A DNA stretch of 64,000 bases from Paraburkholderia unamae (GTDB taxonomy: Bacteria > Pseudomonadota > Gammaproteobacteria > Burkholderiales > Burkholderiaceae), in assembly GCF_003268775.1 (NCBI RefSeq), contig NZ_QLSU01000003.1:352248-416247 (forward strand), in the 5' to 3' direction. Below, in pieces: positions 55,787 through 64,000 of this stretch. Both the position numbers and the translations under genes were made by a program. Numbering within the stretch: position 1 is the stretch's first letter; every line of letters begins with the position of its first letter. Below the pieces are notes generated by a model. It was not told the origin of the DNA. It did no database searches and worked only from the letters and a program-made list of their open reading frames with translations.

Positions 55787-56365
55787 TCAAGCCGCGTGCG
55801 GATGCGGTTCGATGTAGGGATGCGTGGGCAGCACGGTGCGCCCAAAGCTTTCGTTGATCACCATGGCCGCCGACGCGTAGAACGCCAGCGCCGCCGTGAC
55901 GAGCCCCGCATAGCCGCCCAGACGCGTGATGGCCGTCATGTCGGTCCAGATGCCAATGGCCAGCAGTCCGAAGGTAATCCACAGCGCGAGAAACACGAGT
56001 TGCACCGACGTACTCGTGTGCATGGAGCCAATCCACATATAGAACGTGAACACGCCCCAAACGAGCAGATACCAGCCAACGAACGACTCGGGCACCTTCG
56101 TGCCGAGGAACCCGACGAAAAGCGCGAAGGACCACCAGAACGCGCCGTAGCTCAGGAACGCCACGGTGCCGAGGGTATTGCCGCGCGGAAACTCCATGAC
56201 GCCCGCGATCATCTGTGCGGTGCCGCCAAATGCAAACGCAAGCGCGAGCACGAGGCCCATCGCATCGGCGCTGTACCAGCCCGCGTTGATCATGCTGAGC
56301 ATCCACGTGGTGAATGCGAAACCGGCGAGGCCTAGCGGCGCCGGATTGGAAAGCTTGCCGCCCAT
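55787..56365 (-). CDS. satP: Acetate/succinate transporter SatP (GPR1/FUN34/YaaH)
   Basis: A 192-residue inner-membrane protein with six hydrophobic segments. [15 protein letters not shown] (residues 7-21) is the family signature and forms the acetate selectivity filter. A perfect aaggagg lies seven bases before ATG 56365. It is immediately upstream of acs on the same strand, so uptake and activation of acetate are made together. Confidence 0.92.
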   Translation of the reverse strand: MGGKLSNPAPLGLAGFAFTTWMLSMINAGWYSADAMGLVLALAFAFGGTAQMIAGVMEFPRGNTLGTVAFLSYGAFWWSFALFVGFLGTKVPESFVGWYLLVWGVFTFYMWIGSMHTSTSVQLVFLALWITFGLLAIGIWTDMTAITRLGGYAGLVTAALAFYASAAMVINESFGRTVLPTHPYIEPHPHAA

Positions 56366-56424
56366 GGTTGTCCTCCTTGCGCCGGTCGGCAACCCGTTGC
56401 ACGGCCGCATGCGCGCAAAATAAG

Positions 56425-56464
56425 TGCACCTTCGTGCATTATAGTCAATACATCACAACGTGAT
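56425..56464 (-). promoter_or_regulatory. Candidate satP-acs promoter and operators
   Basis: On the minus strand a perfect TATAAT (56438-56443) lies 73 bp before the satP start. It is flanked by two short palindromes: tgcac/gtgca (56425-56438, loop cttc) and atcac/gtgat (56452-56464, spacer aac). No good -35 box is seen at the right distance, which suggests an activator. The regulator is unknown. Confidence 0.45.
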
Positions 56465-56560
56465 ATATTTACCGATAATGACGCGGTAAAGGATGCGCAT
56501 ACGACGTACCTGGGCGGCACACGTCTGAGGAAAGCGTTCGTGTGTTCGAACGGGAGACGC

Positions 56561-56596
56561 AAAGAAGGAGCGCGCCGGAGCGTCGCGCTCCGGCGC
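56561..56596 (-). terminator. Rho-independent terminator of cheV
   Basis: Arms gcgccggagcg (56572-56582) and cgctccggcgc (56586-56596) form an 11-bp stem with a 3-base loop; on the minus strand it is followed by ctccttcttt. It lies 20 bp after the cheV stop. Confidence 0.65.
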
Positions 56597-56615
56597 ATGC
56601 ATCATGGCGATGCGA

Positions 56616-57581
56616 TCAGGCGTAAACCGTTTTTCCCGCCAGCGCGTTGCGAATCGCGCCGGCGAGATCGCCCGCGGCGAATTTCGCCACATAGCCGCTC
56701 GCGCCCGCGTTCTTCACGTGCGCTTCGTTCGCGGTGCCCGTGAGCGACGAGTGGATCACCACGGGAATGTCCACGGTGCGCGGGTCCGCCTTGATCTTGC
56801 GCGTCAAGGTGAAGCCGTCCATCTCCGGCATTTCGAGGTCGGTGAGCACGAGCGCGATGCGGTCCTTCGCGCGCAAGCCTTCGCGCTCCGCGCTCGTCGC
56901 GATCGCTTCGAGCTGCTTCCACGCTTCGAGGCCCGTTTTCGCCATCGTGTACTCCACGCCCAGCGCGCTGAGGCTCTGCCCGATCAGCTCGCGCGCGAAG
57001 CCCGAGTCGTCGGCCGCCAGCACCTTCGCGCCCGGCGGAATCACCGCGGGCTCGCCCACTTCTTCCGGCACGACTGCGCCATGCTGCGCCGGGAACACGT
57101 CGCGCAGCACCTGCTCCACGTCCACCACCTGCACGAGCTTCGTGCTCTCGGGATCGTTGCCGAGGCGCGCGATGCTCGTCACGCGGTTGCCCATCGTCAC
57201 GTCGGCGGTGAGCACCTGGCTCCATTCGAGCCGCACGATCTCGTCCACGCTTTCGAGCGCGAAGCCCTGCGTGGAGCGCGCGAATTCCGTGACGAGCAAA
57301 ATGTTGCGGCCCGTGGCCGGTTCACAGCCCATCAGCTTGGGCAAGTCGATCACGGGCATCACCTGGCCCCGGATGTTGGCCGCGCCGAGCACATAGGGGG
57401 ACGATGCCGCGATCGGCGTGATCGCCGGCATGCTCAGGATTTCCCGCACCTTGAAGACGTTGATGCCGAAAATCTCGCCCACCTCGCTGCCCGGCGCCGC
57501 GCCGAGCCGGAACAGCAAGAGTTCGAACTGGTTCGTGCTCGTCAGGCGGGTTCGTTCGTCGATTGCGAAGCCGCTTTCCAT
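56616..57581 (-). CDS. cheV: Chemotaxis coupling protein CheV
   Basis: A 321-residue cytoplasmic protein. The CheW-like domain (about 15-165) links chemoreceptors to CheA (FELLLFRLG, NVFKVREIL, IRGQVMPVIDLPKL). The receiver domain (about 185-315) has its phosphoacceptor in LVLTDLEMPEMDG and the conserved Lys in GYVAKF. CheV phosphorylation tunes receptor coupling in adaptation. ATG 57581 follows cgaggga. No other che gene is next to it. Confidence 0.92.
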   Translation of the reverse strand: MESGFAIDERTRLTSTNQFELLLFRLGAAPGSEVGEIFGINVFKVREILSMPAITPIAASSPYVLGAANIRGQVMPVIDLPKLMGCEPATGRNILLVTEFARSTQGFALESVDEIVRLEWSQVLTADVTMGNRVTSIARLGNDPESTKLVQVVDVEQVLRDVFPAQHGAVVPEEVGEPAVIPPGAKVLAADDSGFARELIGQSLSALGVEYTMAKTGLEAWKQLEAIATSAEREGLRAKDRIALVLTDLEMPEMDGFTLTRKIKADPRTVDIPVVIHSSLTGTANEAHVKNAGASGYVAKFAAGDLAGAIRNALAGKTVYA

Positions 57582-57699
57582 GATTCCCTCGTGTCTCTGT
57601 CGTGTGATGTGATGCGTCCGGCACCTCAATCGTCTACGGCCTGGCACGGGAAATCTTGAGGCTTGTGCGCAAGGCCGCCCGTGCCGGATCAAGTTTGGC

Positions 57700-60027
57700 T
57701 CACGCGTCCGCCCGCACGCGCTGCGCGCCATGCTCGCGCAGCAGCGCCGCGCAGGCCTGCGCGCTCACCGGCTTGCCGAACAGGTAGCCCTGCTGGCGCT
57801 CACAGGCAAGCGAGCGCAGAAACGACGACTGCTCGGTCGTTTCCACGCCTTCGGCCGTCACCCGCATGCCGAGCGAGTGCGCCATCGCCACGACGGCCTG
57901 GGTGATCGCCACCGAGTCGCGATTGTCCGGCAGGCCCGCCACGAACGTGCGATCGACCTTCAGGTGATGCAGCGGAAAGCGCTTCAGATACGAAAGCGAC
58001 GAATAGCCCGTGCCGAAGTCGTCCACCGAGATGCGCACGCCAATGTCGTCGAGCGCGCGCAGGATGGGCAGCACGCTCTGGTTGTCGCTCATGAGGATGC
58101 CCTCTGTGATCTCCACTTCGAGCGCCTCGGGCGCGAGGCCCGATTTCGCGAGACAGCTTTGCACCTGCTCGACCACGCCGTCGGCGATCTGGCGCGGCGA
58201 GAAGTTGACGGCCATCACAAAGTCGGGCGCGAGCAGGCGCCGCCATTGCGCGGCCTGGCGGCACGCGTGTTCGAGCACCCACTGGCCGATGGGCACGATC
58301 ATGCCGGTGTCCTCAGCCACGGGGATGAACTCCACCGGCGACACGTGGCCAAGCTCGCCGCTCTCCCAGCGCAACAGCGCCTCCGCGCCGATCATGAGGC
58401 CGCTCGCGCCGTCGACGATGGGCTGATAGACGAGCCGCAACTCGCCCGCGGCGAGCGCCCGGCGCAAGCCCCGCTCCACCTGGAAGCGGCGTTGCAGGCG
58501 CTGGCGCAGCTCGGTCGTGAAGAACTGGAACTGGTTGGTGCCGCGCTGCTTGGCGGCGTACATCGCCGAGTCGGCGTTGCGCATGAGCGCGGCGGCGCTG
58601 CGGCCGTCGTCGGGATACACGCTGATGCCGATCGAGGCGCCCAGGTAATACTCGTTGCCCGCCACCGCGAACGGCGCGGCAATGGCGTCGAGCACGCGCT
58701 GCGCGAGCGCGACCAGCTCGGCCACGTCGTCGAAGCGCCGCACGGCGATCACGAATTCGTCGCCGCCCACGCGGGCGAGCGTATCGGCCTCACTCACGCA
58801 GCCGGTCAAACGCCGCCCCACGTCGCGCAGCAGCAGGTCGCCCGCCTCGTGGCCGCCCGTGTCGTTGACCTTCTTGAAGCCGTCGAGATCGACGAAGAGG
58901 AGCGCGGGCCGCTCCGTGCCGCTCGCGCTTTCGAGCAGCGCATGCATGCGCTCGGCGAGGAAGGTGCGGTTGTAGAGGCCCGTGAGCGCGTCGCGCGTGG
59001 CGAGGTAGCGCAGTTGCTGCTGCGCCTCGCGCACCGGCCCGATGTCGGTGAACGAGACCACCACGGAAATCGCCTCGCTCTCGCCCGCCCGGAAGATCGG
59101 CAGCACGTTCTCGTTCACCCACACGACCTCGCCGTCGGCAAGCTCAAGCCCCACGGTCTCGCCGAGCACGGCCTCGCCCGTGTCCAGCGCCCGCATGCTG
59201 GGACGCTTCGAGAGCGGCAAGGGCACGCCGTTTTCGTCGAGCACGCGCGGGATCAGATGCAGGATGCTGCGGCCGATGGCGTCCTCGGGCAGGCGCAGAA
59301 TGCGCCGCGCGCTGCGGTTGCAGGCGAGCACGGTGTCGTTGCGCGACTGCATCACGACGCCTTCGTTGAGGTGGTCCACCACGAGGCGGTGGTGCTCCTC
59401 GCTGCGCGCGAGCCGCTCGGCGATGGTCTGCTGGTTGAGCATGACCGCCACGCTGCGGGCGATGTCGCACAGCAGGGCCTCCTCAGCCGCGTTGGGCCGC
59501 CACGGGCGGTTCTGGTAGACGGCGAGCGCGCCAAGCACGCCGCCGTTGTCGTCGTCGAGCGGCGTGGTCCAGACCGCGCGCAGCCCGCTGTCGAGCGCGA
59601 TGCGCCGGTATTCGCCCCACGTGTGCGCCGCCTCGAAGTCCTCCACGCAAACCGTGCGCCGCTCGTAGATGGCCGTGCCCGTGGGGCTCGTGCCGGGCCC
59701 CACGGGCGTGCCGTCGAACGCGGCGTGATAGTGCGCGGGCAACGACGGCGCGCTGCCGATGCGCAAGCGCCGCCCGTCGCCGTCGAGCCGCAGGATCGAG
59801 CAGTTCGCGCCCGCGCCCAGCAGCCGCTCGGCGCGGCAACACACCTCGGCCAGCAACTCCGGCAGCGGCATGCCGCGCGACACGAGGCGCAGCACGCCGC
59901 GCTCGGAGGCGAGCGCCTCGTCAGCCCCGCTCGCGCGGTTCACGCCGTTCGACGCTCCCTGCACGCCCGCCTGAACGTCCCATGATCCCGCTGCGCCGAA
60001 CGCTCCCGCCGCTTCGGAATTGACCAT
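57700..60027 (-). CDS. GAF-PAS-GGDEF-EAL protein (dual c-di-GMP enzyme)
   Basis: A 775-residue soluble protein. Domains in order: GAF (about 45-195, LPELLAEVCCRAERLLGAGANCSIL), PAS (about 205-320), GGDEF (about 340-500) and EAL (about 515-765). The cyclase motif is intact (GGDEF at 421-425) but no RxxD inhibitory site lies five residues before it. The phosphodiesterase motif EAL is at 549-551 with DDFGTGYSSLSYLKRF and LKVDRTF present. Both activities look possible. No membrane segment. ATG 60027 has an agggg eight bases upstream. The last gene in a cheV-side cluster. Confidence 0.88.
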   Translation of the reverse strand: MVNSEAAGAFGAAGSWDVQAGVQGASNGVNRASGADEALASERGVLRLVSRGMPLPELLAEVCCRAERLLGAGANCSILRLDGDGRRLRIGSAPSLPAHYHAAFDGTPVGPGTSPTGTAIYERRTVCVEDFEAAHTWGEYRRIALDSGLRAVWTTPLDDDNGGVLGALAVYQNRPWRPNAAEEALLCDIARSVAVMLNQQTIAERLARSEEHHRLVVDHLNEGVVMQSRNDTVLACNRSARRILRLPEDAIGRSILHLIPRVLDENGVPLPLSKRPSMRALDTGEAVLGETVGLELADGEVVWVNENVLPIFRAGESEAISVVVSFTDIGPVREAQQQLRYLATRDALTGLYNRTFLAERMHALLESASGTERPALLFVDLDGFKKVNDTGGHEAGDLLLRDVGRRLTGCVSEADTLARVGGDEFVIAVRRFDDVAELVALAQRVLDAIAAPFAVAGNEYYLGASIGISVYPDDGRSAAALMRNADSAMYAAKQRGTNQFQFFTTELRQRLQRRFQVERGLRRALAAGELRLVYQPIVDGASGLMIGAEALLRWESGELGHVSPVEFIPVAEDTGMIVPIGQWVLEHACRQAAQWRRLLAPDFVMAVNFSPRQIADGVVEQVQSCLAKSGLAPEALEVEITEGILMSDNQSVLPILRALDDIGVRISVDDFGTGYSSLSYLKRFPLHHLKVDRTFVAGLPDNRDSVAITQAVVAMAHSLGMRVTAEGVETTEQSSFLRSLACERQQGYLFGKPVSAQACAALLREHGAQRVRADA

Positions 60028-60272
60028 ACCCTCGTCCCCTCTTGTTGCCGTGGCGCGCACCGCGCGCCTGAAGCCCGTACCCGGTTCGATCTCAAGTGTG
60101 GTGCGCGGCGCACCGCCTGCCGCCAGGCGAGCGATGGGGCCGCCCCTGCATTAACGGCAGGGGCGGCGGGATCTTGAAGCGTGGGGGAAATACAAACGAC
60201 GGGGCGCGTCAAGCGCCCAGGCGCGGCGGGAGGGAAACGGGGATAAGCGTCGGCGCGCAAGGCCTCAAGGGG

Positions 60273-60557
60273 TTAAGCCTCGCCCCGCTCGTCCTTGCCA
60301 TCCTTGTGGAACACGCGCCTGGTCGCGCGCTTGGTGGCCTCGTAACCTTCGCGCGACGCATGCGCGATACCGTGGCCCACGGCCTTCGCCGCGCTCGCGG
60401 TGGCGTGGCCGAAGTCGCGCGCGGCGTGGCCGGTTTTCGTGGCCGCCTCCTTCGAATCGTGCTTGATATTCTCCTTCACTTCGTGGAGATCGGCGTGCGC
60501 CATCGAGCTCGCCATGCCGAGCACGAGGGCCGCGAGTATGAACCGTTTGGCTTTCAT
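60273..60557 (-). CDS. Small exported Lys/His-rich helical protein
   Basis: A 94-residue protein with a Sec signal peptide (about residues 1-22, cleavage near AHA-D). The mature part is a long amphipathic helix rich in Lys, His and Ala with a repeating pattern (KDSKEAATKTGHAARDFGHATASAAKAVGHG split over residues 34-64), ending in a basic tail. Similar small periplasmic proteins occur next to envelope and stress genes, but no function is known. ATG 60557 follows a ggga g-rich site. It comes 21 bp after the dehydratase gene on the same strand. Confidence 0.7.
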   Translation of the reverse strand: MKAKRFILAALVLGMASSMAHADLHEVKENIKHDSKEAATKTGHAARDFGHATASAAKAVGHGIAHASREGYEATKRATRRVFHKDGKDERGEA

Positions 60558-60578
60558 CGTAGGCTCCCTTTGAGGTTG

Positions 60579-61139
60579 CTATCGAATGACCGCGGACGCG
60601 TCGAGCATCACCGCCGCGCGTCCCGTGAGCAGCACGCGGTCGTCGCCGCGCACCGTAAAGGCGTAGAGGATGCTGTTGCCGGTGCCGCTCACGCGCTCGG
60701 CGTCGATTGTGAGCGGCGTGTCGAGCGTATCGAGCCGCTCGATGTGCGCCTGGACGTTGCGCACGCTCGCGAGATAGCCCACGCGCGGGCGGCCGGCCGG
60801 CGCGCCGTCGTGCGAGGCTTGCGAGTTTTGCAGCACGCCCAGTATCGCGCCGTGCACGGCCATGGCTTGCGCCGCGTACTCCACGCCGCAAACCGCCGAA
60901 AGACGCCCGCGCAGACGCAGCGGATTGTGCGGGTCGCGATGGCTCGTCGCCGTGCAGCGAATGCGCGTGTCGTCCCACGCCTGCACGGTGTCGAGCAGGC
61001 ACATCGCGCCGCCGTGCGGGATGTGCGCGGCAATCCACGCGTGGTCCAGCGGCGCGTTCGCGACGGCATGAGGACCGTTCGAAGCGGCATGGGCGAGCAC
61101 GTTCGCAAGCGCGCCCGGCAGGCCGGCCTGGGTCGTCAT
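60579..61139 (-). CDS. Hotdog-fold 3-hydroxyacyl-ACP dehydratase (ApeP-like)
   Basis: A 186-residue hotdog protein. The active-site His is in IPHGGAMCLLDTV (about residue 42) and the acidic residue in CGVEYAAQAMAVHG (about 89), the FabZ/ApeP arrangement. It dehydrates 3-hydroxyacyl chains on ACP in polyene or fatty-acid-like synthesis. It overlaps the preceding ketosynthase gene by four bases. The pairing with an Ape-type ketosynthase pair points to an aryl-polyene or similar pathway whose other genes lie outside the window. Confidence 0.82.
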   Translation of the reverse strand: MTTQAGLPGALANVLAHAASNGPHAVANAPLDHAWIAAHIPHGGAMCLLDTVQAWDDTRIRCTATSHRDPHNPLRLRGRLSAVCGVEYAAQAMAVHGAILGVLQNSQASHDGAPAGRPRVGYLASVRNVQAHIERLDTLDTPLTIDAERVSGTGNSILYAFTVRGDDRVLLTGRAAVMLDASAVIR

Positions 61140-61957
61140 GGCTGCGCTCCGAAGGTCTCGGGCATCGACACCTCGAGTTGCACGCGCGTTTCGCTTTCGG
61201 GGAGATAGTCGATCACCACGCGGCCCGGGCGGCGTGCGGCCAGCGCTTCGAGCAGCGGCAGCGCGCGCGCGGCGGGATTGTTCCTGCGCAGCGCTTCCAG
61301 TTCGGTTGCGGCGAGCGGGGTCGCCTCCGCTTCGACAAGCGTCACGTCGATGCGCGCCAGCGCCGCCGGGCTCGCTTGCGGCGCGAGCACGAGCGCCACG
61401 CCAAACGCATCGGCGATGGGGCGCACCGCGCGCAGCGGCTCGGGATAGTCGGTGTCGTAAGCGACGAGCAGGGTCGGTACGCCGTCCACCGCCACCTGGC
61501 ACACGCTTTCGAGCAGCCCCGCCGCGAAGCTGCCGTCGTGCGCGCAAAGCACGTTCGACGTGGCCCGCGCGCGCGCCGCGATGCTCCAGTAACCGGCGGG
61601 CGCGTTGTGCACGGAGTTGTGAAAGCGTGTGGGCGACAGCAGGCGATCGTCGCCCGCGAGCGCCTCGCAAATCACATGGCAGTTGTGACCGTCGCCGCCC
61701 GAGGCCGCGAACACGGCGGCCAGCGTGGTGGCGTCGCGCCCGCTCGCCGCCACGGCCTCGTGGCCCACGGCAAGCGCGGTCTTGACGACGGCGCCCGTGC
61801 GGCGGCGCTCGGCGGCGGGCAGCCCGGCGGGCGGCGGCAGCACCGTCTGCGCGCTCACGTAGGGCGTGCGCGCGGCGAGCACCTCGGCGGCATGCGGCCA
61901 GTCGGCGAGCCCCGGCCCGATCACGCCAACGCTTTCGATAAAGGCGGAAAGTCTCAT
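61136..61957 (-). CDS. Chain-length-factor-like ketosynthase (Ketoacyl-synt_2)
   Basis: A 273-residue protein of the short ketosynthase type (Ketoacyl-synt_2). It is shorter than a normal ketosynthase (about 400). In the region that normally holds the catalytic Cys (A-C-S-S-G) it reads CAHDGSFAAGLL, so the nucleophile appears shifted or lost. That is the case for chain-length-factor partners that pair with an active ketosynthase. The gene overlaps both neighbours by four bases, so the three are made together. Confidence 0.82.
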   Translation of the reverse strand: MRLSAFIESVGVIGPGLADWPHAAEVLAARTPYVSAQTVLPPPAGLPAAERRRTGAVVKTALAVGHEAVAASGRDATTLAAVFAASGGDGHNCHVICEALAGDDRLLSPTRFHNSVHNAPAGYWSIAARARATSNVLCAHDGSFAAGLLESVCQVAVDGVPTLLVAYDTDYPEPLRAVRPIADAFGVALVLAPQASPAALARIDVTLVEAEATPLAATELEALRRNNPAARALPLLEALAARRPGRVVIDYLPESETRVQLEVSMPETFGAQP

Positions 61958-63186
61958 GACGTCTGCTCCCGATGTGCCGGATTCCCGCCGCGTGCGCGAT
62001 CCGCGCGGCCGAGCACGAGGCTACAGTTCGTGCCGCCGAAGCCGAACGAATTGCTGAGCACCACGTCCACGCGCGCCTCGCGGCTCTCCAGCACATAGTC
62101 GAGGCCAAGCGCGGGATCGGGCTGCGCGGTGTTGACGCCCGCGGGCATGAAGCGATGGCGCAGCGCGAGCGCCGCAATCACGGCTTCGAGCGCACCCGCC
62201 GCGCCGAGCGTATGGCCGGTCGCGCCCTTGGTCGAGCTGCACGGGGTGCGCTCGAACAGCGCGCCGACCGCGCGGCTTTCGGCGGCGTCGTTGCTCGGCG
62301 TGGCCGTGCCGTGCAGGTTGATATAGTCGATCTCGCCCGCGCTCACGCCCGCGGTCGCGAGCGCCTGCTCCATCGCCGCGCGCGCGCCGAGCCCGTCGGG
62401 ATGCGGCGACGACATGTGATGCGCGTCACTCGATTCGCCCACGCCGAGCAGCAGGACCGCATCGTCGTCCGGCGTATCCGGCGCGCGTTCGAGCAGCGCG
62501 AACGCCGCTGCCTCGCCAATGGAGATGCCGTTGCGGTTCACGTCGAACGGACGGCACGGGTCGCGCGAGAGCAGTTCCAGCGAATTGAAGCCATATAGCG
62601 TTGTCAGGCACAACGAATCGACACCGCCCACCACCGCCGCGTCGATCAGCCCCGCTTCGATCATGCGGCGCGCGGAGCCGAACACCTTCGCCCCCGACGA
62701 GCACGCCGACGAGATCGACGTGGCCGGTCCGCGCAGCCCGAACCAGGCGCGCACGAAGGCGGCAAGCGAATACGGGTTGTGCGTTTCGGCGTAGTGAAAG
62801 CCCGGCGCGAGCGCGCCGCTTTGCGGGTCGCGCCGCCGGTACGCGTATTCGGTTTCGAGGATGCCCGAGGTGCTGGTGCCGACGAACACGCCCACGCGCG
62901 CGGCGCCATAGCGCGCGACGGCGGCTTCGACATGCTGTGCGAAGCCGTCCTGCGTGAAACCGAGTTGCGCGAGACGGTTGTTGCGGCACGCGTAGTCCGC
63001 GAGATCGGCGCGCATCGTTTGCGATTCGACGTCGGCCACCGCGCCTATCCACGTGTCGAGTTCCGCGCGCTCGAAGTCGCACGGCGCGAGGCCGCCGCGC
63101 CGGTCGCGCAGCGCGTCGAGCGTCGCGGCGAGCCCGCGCCCAAGGCAACTGGTGGCGGTGAAGTGCGAAAGAATCAGGGGTTTCAC
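61954..63186 (-). CDS. Beta-ketoacyl-ACP synthase (KS I/II type)
   Basis: A 410-residue ketosynthase. The catalytic triad is intact: Cys in ISSACSSGAKVF (about residue 163), His in NLHGTATPSNDA (about 300) and His in STKGATGHTLGAAGA (about 335). It elongates acyl chains on ACP. A GTG start at 63186 is used; no ATG is better. Together with the CLF-like protein and the dehydratase downstream it forms a polyene-type synthase core. Confidence 0.88.
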   Translation of the reverse strand: MKPLILSHFTATSCLGRGLAATLDALRDRRGGLAPCDFERAELDTWIGAVADVESQTMRADLADYACRNNRLAQLGFTQDGFAQHVEAAVARYGAARVGVFVGTSTSGILETEYAYRRRDPQSGALAPGFHYAETHNPYSLAAFVRAWFGLRGPATSISSACSSGAKVFGSARRMIEAGLIDAAVVGGVDSLCLTTLYGFNSLELLSRDPCRPFDVNRNGISIGEAAAFALLERAPDTPDDDAVLLLGVGESSDAHHMSSPHPDGLGARAAMEQALATAGVSAGEIDYINLHGTATPSNDAAESRAVGALFERTPCSSTKGATGHTLGAAGALEAVIAALALRHRFMPAGVNTAQPDPALGLDYVLESREARVDVVLSNSFGFGGTNCSLVLGRADRARGGNPAHREQTS

Positions 63187-63217
63187 GTCGATCGGGTCCG
63201 GTGTCGCAGCGGTGGTA

Positions 63218-64000
63218 TCAGGGATGGTCGTCGAGGCACGCGCGCAGCGTCGTCCACGGCAAGCGGGCTTCGGCGGCGGCGCGCAGGAGCGCCGGCAGCA
63301 CGTCGAGCACGAGCGGTTCGCCGCGCGCGTCGCGGGCCGCGTGGCCGTCGTGCACGAGCAGGATGTCGCGCGGCGCGAGGCCGTCGAGCAGGCGGCGCGC
63401 GACCGTGCCCGCGTCTTTCGCGCGCGTGTCGAAGCCGCGCCGCGTCCAGCTCGCGAGGTGCAGACCCAGGTCGCACAGCACGGGTTCGAGGAAGGGATTG
63501 CGCAGGCCCGCGGGCGCGCGAAAGAAACGCGGCGCGGTGCCCGCGATCTCGGTCAACGTGCGCTGCGCCGCTTCGATTTCGCGCTTCATCGCGCGCGGCC
63601 CGGTGAGCGAAAACGTGTGACGGTGGCGCTGGCTATGATTTTCGACCGCGTGGCCGCGCGCGACGATCGCCTCGATCCACTGCGGATGCCGGCGCGCGAG
63701 GTCGCCGATGCAGAAGAACGTTGCGCGCGCATCGTAACGGTCGAGCAGGTCGAGGACGCGCGGCGTTACTTCGGGGTCCGGACCATCGTCGATGGTGAGC
63801 GCGATGCACTCGCCCGCATGCTGCGGCAAACGCGTCCAGTTGGGCCCGAGCAGCGCGCTGCGCGGCCACAACCCGGCGGCGGTCAACGCGAGATGCGAGG
63901 CGACCACGCCGCCTGCGACCCACGGCCAGGCGTGCGGCTGCGCAAGCAGCGCGGCGGCCGCGCCCGCGTGCACCGCCGCCGCGCCGTAGATCGACGGCGC
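63218..64000 (-). CDS. Polysaccharide deacetylase family protein, 5' end cut by window
   Basis: A NodB-homology deacetylase whose frame runs open to the right window edge, so its N-terminus is not seen; 260 residues are present. The visible start is hydrophobic (two likely membrane segments near HAWPWVAGGVV and GLW). Catalytic motifs are ALTIDDGPDPEVTP (the Asp pair), NHSQRHRH (metal His residues), RFFRAPAGLRN, and LVHDGHAA. Such enzymes N-deacetylate polysaccharides; in polyene clusters a member may trim the glycan or lipid head group. It precedes the ketosynthase gene on the same strand. Confidence 0.85.
   Translation of the reverse strand, partial: APSIYGAAAVHAGAAAALLAQPHAWPWVAGGVVASHLALTAAGLWPRSALLGPNWTRLPQHAGECIALTIDDGPDPEVTPRVLDLLDRYDARATFFCIGDLARRHPQWIEAIVARGHAVENHSQRHRHTFSLTGPRAMKREIEAAQRTLTEIAGTAPRFFRAPAGLRNPFLEPVLCDLGLHLASWTRRGFDTRAKDAGTVARRLLDGLAPRDILLVHDGHAARDARGEPLVLDVLPALLRAAAEARLPWTTLRACLDDHP

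Noticed and set aside
53787..56429. An apparent acetyl-CoA synthetase with a 234-residue N-terminal extension
   Set aside because: The extension is an out-of-frame reading of satP. satP has its own strong ribosome-binding site and signature motif in the other frame, and Acs has normal length from 55727.
57730..59985. 751-residue open frame on the plus strand
   Set aside because: Antisense of the GAF-PAS-GGDEF-EAL gene; no motif or membrane segment.

Overview
The window is GC-rich, gene-dense bacterial chromosome. The gene set points to a Burkholderiaceae member, most likely Paraburkholderia or Burkholderia on a secondary replicon (inference). Pointers are an oxidative (phosphorylation-free) L-arabinose pathway, an acetoacetyl-CoA reductase of the PHB pathway, CheV, many LysR/GntR regulators, and an aryl-polyene-like ketosynthase cluster. 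I saw no rRNA, tRNA, CRISPR array or insertion sequence.

Layout. 1-10.1 kb: the end of a LysR regulator, a diguanylate cyclase and a c-di-GMP phosphodiesterase, then two divergent regulator/target pairs (GntR with OsmC-like; LysR with an NAD-dependent epimerase) whose spacers carry good palindromes. Two small exported proteins, a probably frameshifted small gene and a catalytically degenerate LytM lipoprotein complete it. 10.3-31.1 kb: a sugar island. A sugar-acid dehydratase faces a YtfQRT/YjfF-type furanose ABC importer, followed by a second complete sugar ABC importer and its FCD-type GntR regulator. After a DUF5672 gene comes a leftward seven-gene L-arabinose operon: dehydratase, MFS transporter, 2-keto-3-deoxy-arabinonate dehydratase, arabinose/galactose 1-dehydrogenase, AraF, AraG, AraH, with a divergent LysR regulator. 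The two dehydratases that bracket the island are close paralogs in the same orientation. The lactonase and the alpha-ketoglutarate semialdehyde dehydrogenase needed to finish the pathway are not in the window.

31.3-39.8 kb: mixed genes: methyltransferase, lone tyrosine recombinase, a candidate small RNA, phaB, an AI-2E/PerM-type membrane protein with a large C-terminal extension, and an MlaC-like protein. 39.8-45.6 kb: a tightly overlapping six-gene stressosome operon. RsbR, RsbS and RsbT homologs are followed by an ATPase-RsbX fusion, an RsbT-like domain fused to a histidine kinase, and a REC-kinase-REC hybrid. No sigma factor, RsbV or DNA-binding output is encoded in it. This is the most interesting system in the window. 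46.2-48.6 kb: a DUF2306/LytS/LytTR operon.

48.7-57.6 kb: a branched-chain amino-acid ABC operon in which LivM and LivG are one fused protein, then an acetate operon (satP-acs) and cheV. 57.7-64 kb: a GAF-PAS-GGDEF-EAL protein, a small exported protein, and the end of a leftward polyketide/fatty-acid-like cluster (hotdog dehydratase, chain-length-factor-like ketosynthase lacking the usual cysteine, active ketosynthase, and a polysaccharide deacetylase cut by the window edge).

Long open frames opposite or across real genes are common here because of high GC and were discarded.
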